Below, one piece after another: positions 1 to 8,550 of a stretch of DNA of 64,000 nt. Below the pieces are notes generated by a model. That model had not been told where the DNA came from and searched no databases. It was given only the letters and a program-made list of their open reading frames with translations. A program made the position numbers and the translations under genes. How positions within the stretch are numbered: the first letter of the stretch is position 1; each line of letters starts with the position of its first letter. Source of the stretch: JBFELU01 sp041551965 (GTDB lineage: Bacteria > Actinomycetota > Acidimicrobiia > Spongiisociales > UBA11373); contig JBFELU010000004.1 of assembly GCA_041551965.1 (NCBI GenBank), positions 7,080 to 71,079 of the forward strand, in the 5' to 3' direction.

Positions 1-1
1 C

Positions 2-604
2 AACAGCGGTGACGATCTCACCTTTGCGGTGAACTGGATCGGCTTCTGGTTCAACATTCCCGGGGTGACGCTGGATCCGACGCTGGTTGCCAACGACTTC
101 TTCGACGGTGGCGCCGACGTGGTGGTGTCGGGTATCGACACGACCGAGGCCCTGGTCGTGGCCGGCCAGCGGGCCGCCGCCGACGAGCAGGTCTGGGCGG
201 TGCCCTACGACTACGAAGGAGCCTGCGAAGAGGCGCCCTTCATCTGTCTCGGGGTTCCCTACTTCAACTGGGGGCCGTCGTATCTGGAGATCGTCGAATC
301 CGTGATCCAAGGCGACTTCGAAGCGGATTGGGAGTGGTTCGGACCCGACTGGGACGACATCGCCAACCCGGACACGAGCGGCATCGGGTTCTTCAAGGGC
401 GAAGGGCTCTCCGAGGAGAACTCGGCGACTCTCGACGAGTTCATCGATGATCTGGCGAGCGGCGACCTGGAGCTGTTCACCGGCCCGCTCAACTACCAGG
501 ACGGCAGCGTCTATCTCGAGGACGGCGAAGTCGCCACCGACTTCCAGGTCTGGTACACGGAGCAGCTGCTGGAAGGAATGCTCGGAGCGAGCGCCCCGAG
601 CTAG
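2..604 (+). CDS. BMP/PnrA-family ABC substrate-binding protein, C-terminal part
   Basis: The reading frame is open at the left edge of the window, so only about the last 200 residues are present. They look like the second lobe of a BMP (Med/PnrA, PF02608) periplasmic-binding protein: the stretch VVVSGIDTTEALVVAGQRAA and a following VWAVPYDYEG segment match the family's ligand-lobe strand pattern, and the acidic, aromatic-rich C-terminus is typical. Relatives bind purine nucleosides or other small solutes outside the membrane and deliver them to a YufOPQ-like importer. The ATPase and two permeases follow directly on the same strand, which supports the assignment. The signal peptide and lipobox would lie upstream of the window. 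The precise ligand cannot be told. Confidence 0.85.
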   Translation, partial: NSGDDLTFAVNWIGFWFNIPGVTLDPTLVANDFFDGGADVVVSGIDTTEALVVAGQRAAADEQVWAVPYDYEGACEEAPFICLGVPYFNWGPSYLEIVESVIQGDFEADWEWFGPDWDDIANPDTSGIGFFKGEGLSEENSATLDEFIDDLASGDLELFTGPLNYQDGSVYLEDGEVATDFQVWYTEQLLEGMLGASAPS

Positions 605-618
605 GAACGTTCTCGTTC

Positions 619-648
619 GTGGGGGAAGGGCCGCCGCCCTTCCCCCAC
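619..648 (+). terminator. 13-bp perfect GC hairpin after the binding-protein gene
   Basis: Bases 619-631 pair perfectly with 636-648 around the 4-nt loop CGCC. No T-tract follows, so it may be a stabilising or processing hairpin rather than a full intrinsic terminator. It lies 15 nt after the stop codon of the binding-protein gene and before the ATPase gene. That is the usual place for a structure keeping binding-protein mRNA more abundant than transporter mRNA. Confidence 0.7.
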
Positions 649-669
649 GCGCGCTCCACGTCTCCGGGT

Positions 670-675
670 TAGCCT
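670..675 (+). promoter_or_regulatory. Possible -10 box (TAGCCT) for the ABC ATPase gene
   Basis: TAGCCT fits the TANNNT pattern seen before many genes here. It lies 10 nt before the ATG at 686, so transcription would begin only a few nt upstream of the start codon. The ATPase-permease genes may therefore also be transcribed independently of the binding-protein gene. Confidence 0.35.
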
Positions 676-685
676 CGGGCGGACG

Positions 686-2152
686 ATGGGGTTGGAACTT
701 CGCGGGATCCGCAAGCACTTCGGGGCGGTTCGAGCGAATGACGGCATCGATCTGACGGTCCGGGCCGGTGAGCTCCACGGACTCCTGGGGGAGAACGGCG
801 CCGGCAAATCGACCCTGATGAAGGTGTTGAGTGGGTTCCTGGAGGCCGACTCGGGTGAGGTGGTCCTCGACGACCGGGTGATCTCCATGGAGTCCCCCAA
901 GGACGCCATCGCCGCCGGGATCGGGATGCTCCATCAGGATCCTCTGGTGTTCCTGCCCTTCTCGGTCCTCGACAACTTCATGCTGGGAAGCCCCGGAGGG
1001 CTCGGCCTCGAGCGCGAGGACGCGGCCGAGGGTCTGCGAGAACTCAGCGAACGCTTCGGGTTCGCCTTCGACCCGGACGCTCCGGTGCGCACGCTGACGG
1101 TCGGGGAGCGGCAGCAGCTGGAGATCGTCCGTCTCCTGTGGCTGGGGGCCCGGGTGCTGATCCTCGATGAGCCCACGACCGGCATCTCGGCGACTCAGCG
1201 GGAGCAGCTGTTCGCCACGCTGCGGACGCTGGCAGCCGAGGGGATGATCGTGATCTTCGTCTCCCACAAGCTGGAGGAAGTCGAGGAGCTCTGTCACAAG
1301 GTCACCGTGATGCGGCTCGGCAAGGTCGTCGGGGAGACCGACCTCCCGTGCCCCCCGCAGCAACTCGTGGAGATGATGTTCGGAAGGGTGGTGACCCCCG
1401 CGGACCGGGAGGAGGTTCCGCTCGGCGAGGGGGCGATCACCCTTCGCGACGCGACGATCAGCGAGCGGCTCCTCACGATCACCGATCTGTCGCTCAGCGT
1501 GCAGGCCGGCGAGGTCGTCGGTCTCGCCGGACTGGAAGGCAGCGGCCAGCGGATGCTGTTGCGAGTCTGCGCCGGGCTCTTGCCGTTGGAGCAGGGCAGC
1601 CTGTCCCTGGACGGACGGGACATGGCGCGGGCCGGGTACCGGGATTTCATCGAGGCCGGCGTCCACTATCTGCCGGCGGGACGTCTCGAAGAGGGATTGG
1701 TGGCAGGTCTCTCCATCACCGAGCACCTCCTGCTTGCCGCCCGCACCACCGAGTTCTTCATCGATTGGGCGGAGGCGGAACGCCGCGCCGCCGAGTTGAT
1801 CGAGCGGTACTCGATCAAGGGGACGCCGGAGTCGCCGGCCGAGTCGCTCTCCGGCGGAAACCAGCAGCGCTTGTTGCTGGCGATGATGCCCCCCCGGATC
1901 AGGCTGCTCCTCATGGAACACCCGACCCGGGGTCTGGACATCGAGTCGGCCGATTGGGTGTGGACCCAACTGCTGCAGCGCCGTGACGATGGGACGGCGG
2001 TCATCTTTGCGTCGGCCGACCTGGATGAGCTGCTGCGCTACAGCGATCGCATCCTCGTGTTCTTTGCCGGCCGGGTCTTGAGAACCCTGGACGCGGCGAC
2101 CACCGACGGAGAGCAACTCGGGTTCCTCATCGGCGGCAAGGAGGTGGCATGA
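686..2152 (+). CDS. Sugar/nucleoside-type ABC transporter ATP-binding protein (two NBDs)
   Basis: This 488-residue protein holds two ABC ATPase domains in tandem, like YufO/NupO and RbsA, and should energise uptake of the solute delivered by the BMP protein. The first domain has a canonical Walker A (GLLGENGAGKST, about residue 35), a signature-like LTVGERQQLE and Walker B VLILDEPTTG. The second has a degenerate Walker A (GLEGSGQR, no GK-S/T), a good signature (LSGGNQQR) and an LLMEHPTRGLD Walker B. Such asymmetry is normal in this family. The stop overlaps the next gene's ATG in an ATGA, which indicates coupled translation with the permease. Confidence 0.93.
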   Translation: MGLELRGIRKHFGAVRANDGIDLTVRAGELHGLLGENGAGKSTLMKVLSGFLEADSGEVVLDDRVISMESPKDAIAAGIGMLHQDPLVFLPFSVLDNFMLGSPGGLGLEREDAAEGLRELSERFGFAFDPDAPVRTLTVGERQQLEIVRLLWLGARVLILDEPTTGISATQREQLFATLRTLAAEGMIVIFVSHKLEEVEELCHKVTVMRLGKVVGETDLPCPPQQLVEMMFGRVVTPADREEVPLGEGAITLRDATISERLLTITDLSLSVQAGEVVGLAGLEGSGQRMLLRVCAGLLPLEQGSLSLDGRDMARAGYRDFIEAGVHYLPAGRLEEGLVAGLSITEHLLLAARTTEFFIDWAEAERRAAELIERYSIKGTPESPAESLSGGNQQRLLLAMMPPRIRLLLMEHPTRGLDIESADWVWTQLLQRRDDGTAVIFASADLDELLRYSDRILVFFAGRVLRTLDAATTDGEQLGFLIGGKEVA

Positions 2153-3201
2153 GCGACCGGCTGCGTCGCGCCGGCGTGATGGCCGCCCCGGTCGGTCTCG
2201 CCATCGCGGTGGCACTGCTGCTGCTCGTGCTGGTGGGAGCCCAGCCGTTCGAGGCGTTCCGCCTCATCTGGAATGGGTCCCTCGGGACCTCCGACAAGCT
2301 CCCCGACACGCTGCTGACCTGGGTTCCGCTGACGCTGGCGGCGGCGGGGTTGATCGTGACGTTTGCCGCCGGGTTGTGGAACATCGGTGTCGAAGGCCAG
2401 GTGGTGGTGGGTGCCATCGCCGCAGCGTGGGTGGTCAGGGAGATCCCCGGACCGGGCGGGCTGGTGATCGTGCTCGCCTTCCTGGCGGGAGCCCTGGGCG
2501 GCCTGATTTGGGGGCTCTTCGCGGGGGTGCTCAAGGTCTACGGGCGGGTCAATGAGATCTTCGGTGGGTTGGGGCTCGATTTCGTGGCGACCGGTCTCGC
2601 CGTGTATCTGATCATCGGACCGTGGAAGCGGGCCGGCGTTGCATCGACCAGCGGAACGGACCTCTTTCGGCGGGAAGTCTGGCTGCCGGAGGCGGCCGGG
2701 TACTCGTGGGTTGCCCTGGCGATCGCGGTGATCGCTGTGGTGGGTGTGTACCTGCTGATGCGGGGCACCGGCTTCGGCCTCCGGCTCAAGGCGGTCGGCA
2801 GCAACTCCCAGAGCGCATTCCTGCTCGGCATACCCACCGGGCGCTACATGCTGGCGGCCTTTGCGATCTGCGGGGCGCTGGCGGGCACCGCCGGGACGGT
2901 GCAGGCATTGGGGTTTCACCACAAGCTGGTGCCGGCGGTCTCGGGAGGGTATGGGTTCCTCGGCATCCTCGTCGTCCTGTTGGCGGTCTTTCGCGCCGCC
3001 TGGATCGCACCGATCGCTCTGTTCTTCATGATGCTGTCGGTGGGCAGCACCCAGCTCAGCCTGAGGCTCGGGCTCGACTCGGCGATCGGCGGCGTGTTGC
3101 AGGGAATCCTGGTGCTGTTCACGCTCCTGGCGGGGGGCTTCCAAGTCCGGCGGATGCATCTCGCTCGAAGATCGGCCGTCACCGCTTTCGTGGAGGAGTA
3201 G
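2149..3201 (+). CDS. BMP-type ABC transporter permease (YufP-like)
   Basis: A 350-residue inner-membrane permease of the BPD_transp_2 family (PF02653) with about eight to ten hydrophobic segments. The segment LTLAAAGLIVTFAAGLWNIG with following VEGQ is the family's conserved early motif, and MLAAFAICGALAGTAG lies near the later conserved loop. It starts inside the stop codon of the ATPase gene and the second permease begins 3 nt after it. It should form a heterodimeric channel with that second permease. The family transports nucleosides or sugars; specificity is not visible. Confidence 0.92.
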   Translation: MSDRLRRAGVMAAPVGLAIAVALLLLVLVGAQPFEAFRLIWNGSLGTSDKLPDTLLTWVPLTLAAAGLIVTFAAGLWNIGVEGQVVVGAIAAAWVVREIPGPGGLVIVLAFLAGALGGLIWGLFAGVLKVYGRVNEIFGGLGLDFVATGLAVYLIIGPWKRAGVASTSGTDLFRREVWLPEAAGYSWVALAIAVIAVVGVYLLMRGTGFGLRLKAVGSNSQSAFLLGIPTGRYMLAAFAICGALAGTAGTVQALGFHHKLVPAVSGGYGFLGILVVLLAVFRAAWIAPIALFFMMLSVGSTQLSLRLGLDSAIGGVLQGILVLFTLLAGGFQVRRMHLARRSAVTAFVEE

Positions 3202-3203
3202 GG

Positions 3204-4145
3204 ATGGAAGCAACGATTGCCTCGATCGTGGCCGCCGCCGCACCGCTCGTCTACGCCGTGGTGGGGGAGACGATCGCGGAGAAGGCGGGGGTGATCAACC
3301 TGTCACTCGACGGGAGCATCATGCTGTCGGCGATGGCGGGCTTTGCGATCGCGCACATCACCGGCAGCGCCGTCGTCGGCTTCCTGATGGCGATCGCCGT
3401 GTCGGCGGCGGTGGCGGCCCTCATTGCGTTCGCCAGCATCGAGCTCCGGCTGAACCAGATCGCCGTCGGGTTCGTCCTGACCCTGCTCGCCGCCGACCTG
3501 TCGGCGTTCCTCGGCAACTCTTACGTCGGGCTCCAGGGCGAACAGGTCCCGGCCTGGGCGATCCCCGGCCTCTCGAAGATCCCGTTCCTCGGTGAGGTCC
3601 TGTTCAACCACAACCTGTCGGTGTACGGCTCTTTCCTGGTGGTGATCGTCGCCTACCTCTTCCTGTATCGCACCCGGCGGGGGCTCGAGCTGCAGGGAAT
3701 CGGGGAGCGCCCGGAAGCGGCGTTCGCCCGGGGGATCCCCGTCAACCGCCTCCGCTATCTCTACACGATCATCGGGGGTGCCCTCGTCGGCATCGCCGGG
3801 GCCGCGTTCTCGCTCGATGTCAAGCTCGGCTGGCGGGAGGGGCTCACCCAGAACTTCGGCTGGATCGCCCTGGCGATCGTGATCTTCGGTGGCTGGCATC
3901 CGGTCCGGGCCGCCGTCGGCTGCTACCTCTTCGGGACGCTCCAGATCGCGGCACTGAAACTCCAGCCGGTATGGCCGGATCTGTCGCAGATCTTGCCGAT
4001 CATGCCGTTTGCGTTGATGATCTTCACTCTGCTTCTGGTCTACCTGGATTGGTTCCGCCGCCTCGGGGACCGGCATCCCGGTTGGCGACGGCTCCTCGCC
4101 AGCGATCCTCCCTCGGCGATCGGCACTCCCTTCCGCCGCGAATAG
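3204..4145 (+). CDS. BMP-type ABC transporter permease (YufQ-like)
   Basis: A 313-residue permease, the second half of the channel. It begins METTIASIV-like (MEATIASIV) with the conserved AEKAGVINLSLDGSIM motif at about residues 24-40, followed by multiple hydrophobic helices. A longer upstream extension of the frame exists, but the ATG at 3204 is preceded by GGAGTAGGG, sits 3 nt after the previous stop, and gives the usual family length. It ends the operon; the next gene is convergent and its stop codon is only 4 nt away. Confidence 0.92.
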   Translation: MEATIASIVAAAAPLVYAVVGETIAEKAGVINLSLDGSIMLSAMAGFAIAHITGSAVVGFLMAIAVSAAVAALIAFASIELRLNQIAVGFVLTLLAADLSAFLGNSYVGLQGEQVPAWAIPGLSKIPFLGEVLFNHNLSVYGSFLVVIVAYLFLYRTRRGLELQGIGERPEAAFARGIPVNRLRYLYTIIGGALVGIAGAAFSLDVKLGWREGLTQNFGWIALAIVIFGGWHPVRAAVGCYLFGTLQIAALKLQPVWPDLSQILPIMPFALMIFTLLLVYLDWFRRLGDRHPGWRRLLASDPPSAIGTPFRRE

Positions 4146-4149
4146 CAGA

Positions 4150-4860
4150 TCAGCCGACCGGTTCGCCGATCGTCAGCTCGGCGACCTCGATGCCGCTGCC
4201 TTCCAGGGCGGTGGTGAGCTCGGTGGGCGTGCCGGCGAGGATCGGGAAGGTCCCGTAGTGCATTGGCACCACGGTGGTGACCCCGAGCAGACGGGCGGCG
4301 TGGGCGGCCTGAGCCGGATCCATCACGTAATGCCCGCCGATCGGGAGCAGGGCGACGTCGGGTCGGAAGAGCTCTCCGATGAGCGCCATGTCTCCGAAGA
4401 CCATCGTGTCCCCGGCGTGGTAGATCCTGGCTCCGCCCGGGAACTCGAGGACCCATCCCGCCGGGTCGCCGCCGTCGATGATGCCTTCCTCGCCCGAGAT
4501 GCCGCTCGAGTGAACGGCGTCGACCATGGTGCCTTTCACGTCGCCCGGTCCGATCACGGTGCCGCCCTTGTTCAAGCCCACGATGCCCGAGAGGCCGAGC
4601 CTCTCGAGGTGCACCGCGATCTCGTGGATGCAGAACACCTGAGCGCCCTTGTCGGCCAGCGAGGGTGTGTCCCCGAAATGATCGAAGTGGCCGTGAGTGA
4701 GGAACACGGCATCCACCCGATCCGGGTCCTGCTCCTCGGCGGGGCAGGAAGGATTGCCGTCGAGCCACGGATCCACGAAGACGGTGGTGCCGTCGCCGGT
4801 CTTGAACCGAAACGCGGCGTGACCGAGCCAGGTCATCTCGATGCCCTTGAGGTCCATCAT
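4150..4860 (-). CDS. UPF0173-type metal-dependent hydrolase (MBL fold)
   Basis: A 236-residue metallo-beta-lactamase-fold enzyme of the UPF0173 group (YtkL-like). Visible metal ligands are the motif THGHFDHFGD at about residue 55, H in YHAGDTMVFGD near 150 with the bridging Asp, and H in MHYGTFP near 205. Substrate is unknown for the family. Two ATGs in tandem begin the protein (MMDLKG); GAGGAGG lies 1 nt before the first and 4 nt before the second, so 4857 is the more probable start. It is convergent with the ABC operon. Confidence 0.9.
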   Translation of the reverse strand: MMDLKGIEMTWLGHAAFRFKTGDGTTVFVDPWLDGNPSCPAEEQDPDRVDAVFLTHGHFDHFGDTPSLADKGAQVFCIHEIAVHLERLGLSGIVGLNKGGTVIGPGDVKGTMVDAVHSSGISGEEGIIDGGDPAGWVLEFPGGARIYHAGDTMVFGDMALIGELFRPDVALLPIGGHYVMDPAQAAHAARLLGVTTVVPMHYGTFPILAGTPTELTTALEGSGIEVAELTIGEPVG

Positions 4861-4899
4861 TCCTCCTCGCGCGTTGGTGGGGAGTCTATGGCTCGAGTT

Positions 4900-5751
4900 T
4901 CAGTCCTCGGCGAAGGGCTCCTCGCCTTCGGTGGTCTCGCGGAGAAAGCGCTCGATCTCGGCGGCGATCTGTTCGCCGGAAGCCACCTCACCCTGGGCAT
5001 CGGCGAGAGCCTCGAGCCGTTCCACGAGGGCGACGGCCTCGGGCCGCTCGGCGATGGCCGCATCGAGCCGACGCCGCTGGTCGGCGGCGTCATCCACCAG
5101 TGACCCCAGGGGAATCGCAACGCCGGCGTGTCGGGCCACCCGTTCCACGATGCTCACCACCCCGGGGTAGTAGACGCCGCCGACGTAGTGAGGCACCCGT
5201 GCCCAGAAGCCGACGGCCGGAATCCCCTGGTCGACGAGCGATCGCTCCACGACGTTCACGGCTGCGGCGGGAACCCGGAGCAGGCCCTCCGGGTAGTTCT
5301 CGTCCTCGGAGAGCAAGTCGCGCTGCGACGCCGTCGTCAGGATCGCCGTCGGCCGCGTATGCGGCGCAGCCCAGGGGATCCCTCCCAGAGAGACGAGTTC
5401 GACGACACCGAGCGAGGCGGCGAGGTCGGCGACGGCGGATCCGAGTTCCTTCCATCGCCAATTCGGTTCGACCCCGGTCAGCACCAGGATGTCTCGGTCT
5501 TCGATGCGTCGGCGGCGAACGCTCAACTCCGGCCACTCGATCTGTTGCATCGTTCCCTCGACGAAATCGACCGTTGGTCGGGTGACCCGGTAGTCGTAGA
5601 GCGCATCGGAGTCGAACACGACCGCCGCCGGCTGGTCGTCGGCAATGTGCTTGGCCGCCGCGGTGCCGACGGATCCCGCACTGACCCACCCTTCGAATGC
5701 CGCGATCAGGAGCGGAGCAGTCAGGGGCCCGAGATCCCGGATCTCATACAT
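4900..5751 (-). CDS. PAC2 family protein
   Basis: A 283-residue protein of the PAC2 family (PF09754), proteins related to proteasome assembly chaperones and common in actinobacteria. Recognisable features are the opening LTAPLLIAAFEGW with GWVSAGS, the DYRVTRPTVDF motif near residue 60, and PHYVGGVYYPG in the C-terminal half. The frame can be extended to 5925, but the extension is Ser/Pro/Thr-rich noise. The ATG at 5751 has a TACCCT box 7 nt upstream. No proteasome gene lies in the window. The tail (about 240-283) is charged and probably helical. Confidence 0.9.
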   Translation of the reverse strand: MYEIRDLGPLTAPLLIAAFEGWVSAGSVGTAAAKHIADDQPAAVVFDSDALYDYRVTRPTVDFVEGTMQQIEWPELSVRRRRIEDRDILVLTGVEPNWRWKELGSAVADLAASLGVVELVSLGGIPWAAPHTRPTAILTTASQRDLLSEDENYPEGLLRVPAAAVNVVERSLVDQGIPAVGFWARVPHYVGGVYYPGVVSIVERVARHAGVAIPLGSLVDDAADQRRRLDAAIAERPEAVALVERLEALADAQGEVASGEQIAAEIERFLRETTEGEEPFAED

Positions 5752-5758
5752 CGAGATC

Positions 5759-5764
5759 AGGGTA
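5759..5764 (-). promoter_or_regulatory. -10 box TACCCT of the PAC2 gene (leaderless type)
   Basis: TACCCT read on the minus strand, with a 7-nt spacer to the ATG at 5751. This places the transcription start at or next to the start codon. Confidence 0.5.
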
Positions 5765-5779
5765 GAGGGTGATGATCGT

Positions 5780-7276
5780 TCAGTCGGCGAGGACGTTTCG
5801 AGCCTGAGCAACCCAGGCCTCGATGCGGGATCGAGGGAGTCGGAGGTGGTCGGCGAGTCGATCGAGGTCGGCATCGAGGAGCTCGGTGAGGCTGTGGACT
5901 CCCATCTCGGCCAGCCGAACTTCATGGGCGGGTCCGATGCCTCGAACGAGCGTGAGTTCTTCGGGCGGGCGGGGGGACTCGCCGCTCATCGGAAGGCTGA
6001 GTCGGAATCGAGTGGTTCCGTTGGTTCGGTGGTAGTCGATTGAACCGCCCATGCCCTCGGCGAGGAGACGGGTGATCGAGAGGCCGAGGCCGACGCTGCC
6101 GGTGATCAGCGGTCGGTCACCGTGGTGGACGAAGGGAGAGAAGAGGCGGTCGCGGATCTCGTCGGGGACTCCCGGGCCGTCGTCGCTCACCGTGAGGGTG
6201 TAGACGCCGTTCTGCCGGCGTCCGGTGATGTCGAGGTGCTTGCCGCCGTGGCGTCGTGCGTTGGAGATCAGGTTGCGCAGTATCTGGCGCACCCGGAGGG
6301 CGTCGGCCACCACCGTCTCCGGTGCCACCTCGACGTGGATCTCATCCCCGGTTCGCTGGAACTCGCCGACGGTCGTGTTCACCTGGGCGGCGATCGAAGT
6401 CGGTTCGGTGTGGAACGACAGCCGGCCGACCTCGGCCTGGGCGGAGACGAGAAGGTCTTCGACCATGCGCTTCAACTCCGTCGACTGGTCGATCACCACG
6501 CCGTTGAGCTCCTCGGTGAGCCCGGGTTCGAAGTCCGAGTCCTCGATGGCCAGGGCGGCCCCGTAGATGCCGGTCAGGGGCGTGCGCAGTTCGTGGGAGA
6601 TGTTGGCGATCAGCCGATCCTTGGACCGGTTGACCTCCCGCTCGTGAGCCAGTTCCGCATCGAGTATCAGCTGGCGGCGGCGGCGCCGCGCATAGGCGAA
6701 TAAGCCCAGGAGTGCGATCCCCGGCACGCCGAAGGCCACCATGAATCGGGCGGCGGTGGCGACCCGGCTCGCCTCGCTCGAAGCCTCGGCGATCGCCCGG
6801 GCTCGCCCGTCACGAATCACCACCAGTTCATCGATGAGGACCTCGTACCGGTCGGCGAGCGCGGCGGCCGAATCCGATGCTTCCTCAGTCCGGTCCCCCT
6901 CGAGTTCGGCGATGAGGGCCTCGGAGGCTTCGGTGACTGCGACGACCGCGGCCGTGAGCGCGGGGTCGTCGGCGTCGAGGAGGGCGGTGAGTTCGGAGGC
7001 CCGGGCCTGGATCACCGCCAGGATCTCGCGGGCGTCCTCGACCAGCAGCGCCAGTGACGCCTCGGCTCCGCCGGTCTCGGCGACGAGCAAGGCGCTGCCC
7101 AGCGTGGTGCGGGCGGCGGCGGTGGTGCCCAGCAGTGATTCGGCCCGCTGCTGGACCCGGGCATCGTCGGCCGTCTCGGTGACGCCGTCGGCATTGGTGA
7201 AGACGAGCGCCAGCGACGCCAGGATCCCGGCGACGGCGACGAGCGCCCCGCCCATCAAATGTCCGGTTCGGTGCAC
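5780..7276 (-). CDS. Orphan sensor histidine kinase with C-terminal helix-hairpin-helix-like domain
   Basis: A 498-residue membrane histidine kinase. It has a transmembrane helix at about 9-27, a helical external sensor of Ala/Glu-rich coiled-coil type at 28-170, and a second helix at 177-195. HisKA follows with the phospho-accepting His near 228 in ISHELRTPLTG. HATPase_c shows the N box NLISNARRHGG, DDGPGVP and GLGLSITR. Residues 441-498 form an extra module with VRGIGPAHEVRLAEMGV, resembling the helix-hairpin-helix tails found in DUF4332-like proteins. No response regulator gene is nearby. The listed start is GTG; ATG at 7255 is an alternative. Confidence 0.9.
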   Translation of the reverse strand: MHRTGHLMGGALVAVAGILASLALVFTNADGVTETADDARVQQRAESLLGTTAAARTTLGSALLVAETGGAEASLALLVEDAREILAVIQARASELTALLDADDPALTAAVVAVTEASEALIAELEGDRTEEASDSAAALADRYEVLIDELVVIRDGRARAIAEASSEASRVATAARFMVAFGVPGIALLGLFAYARRRRRQLILDAELAHEREVNRSKDRLIANISHELRTPLTGIYGAALAIEDSDFEPGLTEELNGVVIDQSTELKRMVEDLLVSAQAEVGRLSFHTEPTSIAAQVNTTVGEFQRTGDEIHVEVAPETVVADALRVRQILRNLISNARRHGGKHLDITGRRQNGVYTLTVSDDGPGVPDEIRDRLFSPFVHHGDRPLITGSVGLGLSITRLLAEGMGGSIDYHRTNGTTRFRLSLPMSGESPRPPEELTLVRGIGPAHEVRLAEMGVHSLTELLDADLDRLADHLRLPRSRIEAWVAQARNVLAD

Positions 7277-7345
7277 TGACTAGTGCCTTCGGCTTCGGGC
7301 GAATGAATCTTGAGAACCGGGGCAGGCCGGGCCGATTCATGCTCG

Positions 7346-8338
7346 ATGAGGTGGAGAAGACTGCTCCGCGCGGCGGCGGTGATTGTTGCCGCTGCTGCGC
7401 TCCTGGGGACACAGACGCTCGTCGGCCCGGCCGCGGCATTGGGCTCACCGGCCGCGGATTCGATCGCCGATGACGAGGGGGGACTGCGAGTCAGCACCGG
7501 CGATCCGCGGAACGGCGGGGGCAACAACGGCAACGGCGACGGCAACAACGGCAACGGTGGCGGGACCGAGGGTGGTAACCCCGGAAACGGTGGGGGCAAC
7601 AACGGCAACGGCGACGGCACCAACGGCAACGGCAACGGGGCGGTGGAAGACGGCGACGTGGGTGGCGACGGCGGGGATGGGAGCGGCGGTGTGGATGATC
7701 CGGTGAATGGAGATCCGGTGAGTGATGATCCGGGTGGGGGAGGGGGTGTCGACGGCGAACCGGTGGTGGATGATCCGGTCGTCGCGGACCCGGTGAGCGG
7801 CGATCCGGTTGAGGACGATGCGGGTGATCAAGGTGAGCGGCCGGCGGTGGACATGATGCTGCTCGATGGCTCCATCGAGGATGATCTCCTGAGCGGCGAT
7901 CCCACGGCGGAGGGCGACGGTGGTGACGTCGACGACGCCGGGGACGTGGCGGCCGGGACTCAGGATGACCGCGATCCGAGCGTGGAGGCCATCGAGGCGG
8001 AGACCGTCGGCGAAGATCCGGTGATGCTGCTCGTGACCGCCACCCCGACGGTGGTCGCTCGAGCCGAGCCGACGATCATCGTCGCCGCCGAAGAAACCGG
8101 CGGCGGTCTGTCCGGTTCCCTCCATCGAGTGCTCGAGCCGGTCCTGCCCCCGGCCCTCGTGGCCGTAGTGGTGTCCCCGTTCGTGATTCTTCAAGCGCTC
8201 GGTGGAGCGCTCACCTCATCGGGTCTGGGGCTGGCACTGCCGATGGCGGTCCTCGTGCTCGGCCTCAGCGGTCGGCGCACCCGGCGCCGGCTGCTGGTGC
8301 TCGACCTCGATCTGCCCTCCTCCGAGGAATCGACCTAG
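7346..8338 (+). CDS. Low-complexity Gly/Asn/Asp-rich surface protein with signal peptide and C-terminal TM segment
   Basis: I do not recognise a family. From the ATG at 7346 the 330-residue product starts with a signal peptide (MRWRRLLR then a hydrophobic run ending TQTLVG). A Gly/Asn-repeat region built of NNGNGDG-like units follows at about 55-100, then an Asp/Pro/Val-rich region with repeated (S/G)DPV blocks. The C-terminus has a hydrophobic segment (PMAVLVLGLSG) and a short basic tail, RRTRRRL. This suggests an exported protein anchored in the membrane with a flexible, acidic, possibly cation-binding extracellular part. A TTG start at 7310 is in frame but less attractive. The gene is divergent from the histidine kinase. 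Confidence 0.7.
   Translation: MRWRRLLRAAAVIVAAAALLGTQTLVGPAAALGSPAADSIADDEGGLRVSTGDPRNGGGNNGNGDGNNGNGGGTEGGNPGNGGGNNGNGDGTNGNGNGAVEDGDVGGDGGDGSGGVDDPVNGDPVSDDPGGGGGVDGEPVVDDPVVADPVSGDPVEDDAGDQGERPAVDMMLLDGSIEDDLLSGDPTAEGDGGDVDDAGDVAAGTQDDRDPSVEAIEAETVGEDPVMLLVTATPTVVARAEPTIIVAAEETGGGLSGSLHRVLEPVLPPALVAVVVSPFVILQALGGALTSSGLGLALPMAVLVLGLSGRRTRRRLLVLDLDLPSSEEST
7511..7632 (+). repeat. 47-bp imperfect direct repeat inside the Gly/Asn-rich gene
   Basis: Two 47-bp copies at 7511-7557 and 7586-7632 differ at two positions. Both are made of short AACGGC-type units that encode NGN/NGD blocks. Such a tract is prone to slippage and length change. Confidence 0.85.
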
Positions 8339-8341
8339 GCG

Positions 8342-8512
8342 TCAGCGTCTCTTGACCGGAAAAAGGTAGGAGCCCGTCACGGAGCTGGTGTGGCCGTCGT
8401 CCCACAGGACCTCGACCGATTGTCCGTGCACGTCGACCACCTTGCCGCGACGCGGAACCTGGCCGACCCTCTTCGTTAGCTCTTGGACTTGCATGCCTTT
8501 TCGCAAGCGCAC
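8342..8512 (-). CDS. Small DUF1918-like protein
   Basis: A 56-residue protein with the core GKVVDVHGQSVEVLWDDGH, which matches the KOW/SH3-like DUF1918 pattern (GxVVEV followed by a WDDGH motif) common in actinobacteria. Function is unknown. The frame runs back to 8593, which would overlap the HTTM gene. The GTG at 8512 carries an excellent ribosome-binding site, AGAGGAGG 5 nt upstream, and removes the overlap, so I chose it. Downstream it is convergent with the Gly/Asn-rich gene, 3 nt between stops. Confidence 0.72.
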   Translation of the reverse strand: MRLRKGMQVQELTKRVGQVPRRGKVVDVHGQSVEVLWDDGHTSSVTGSYLFPVKRR

Positions 8513-8550
8513 GGCAGCCTCCTCTGCAGCCGATTGTACGCGGCGCTTCG

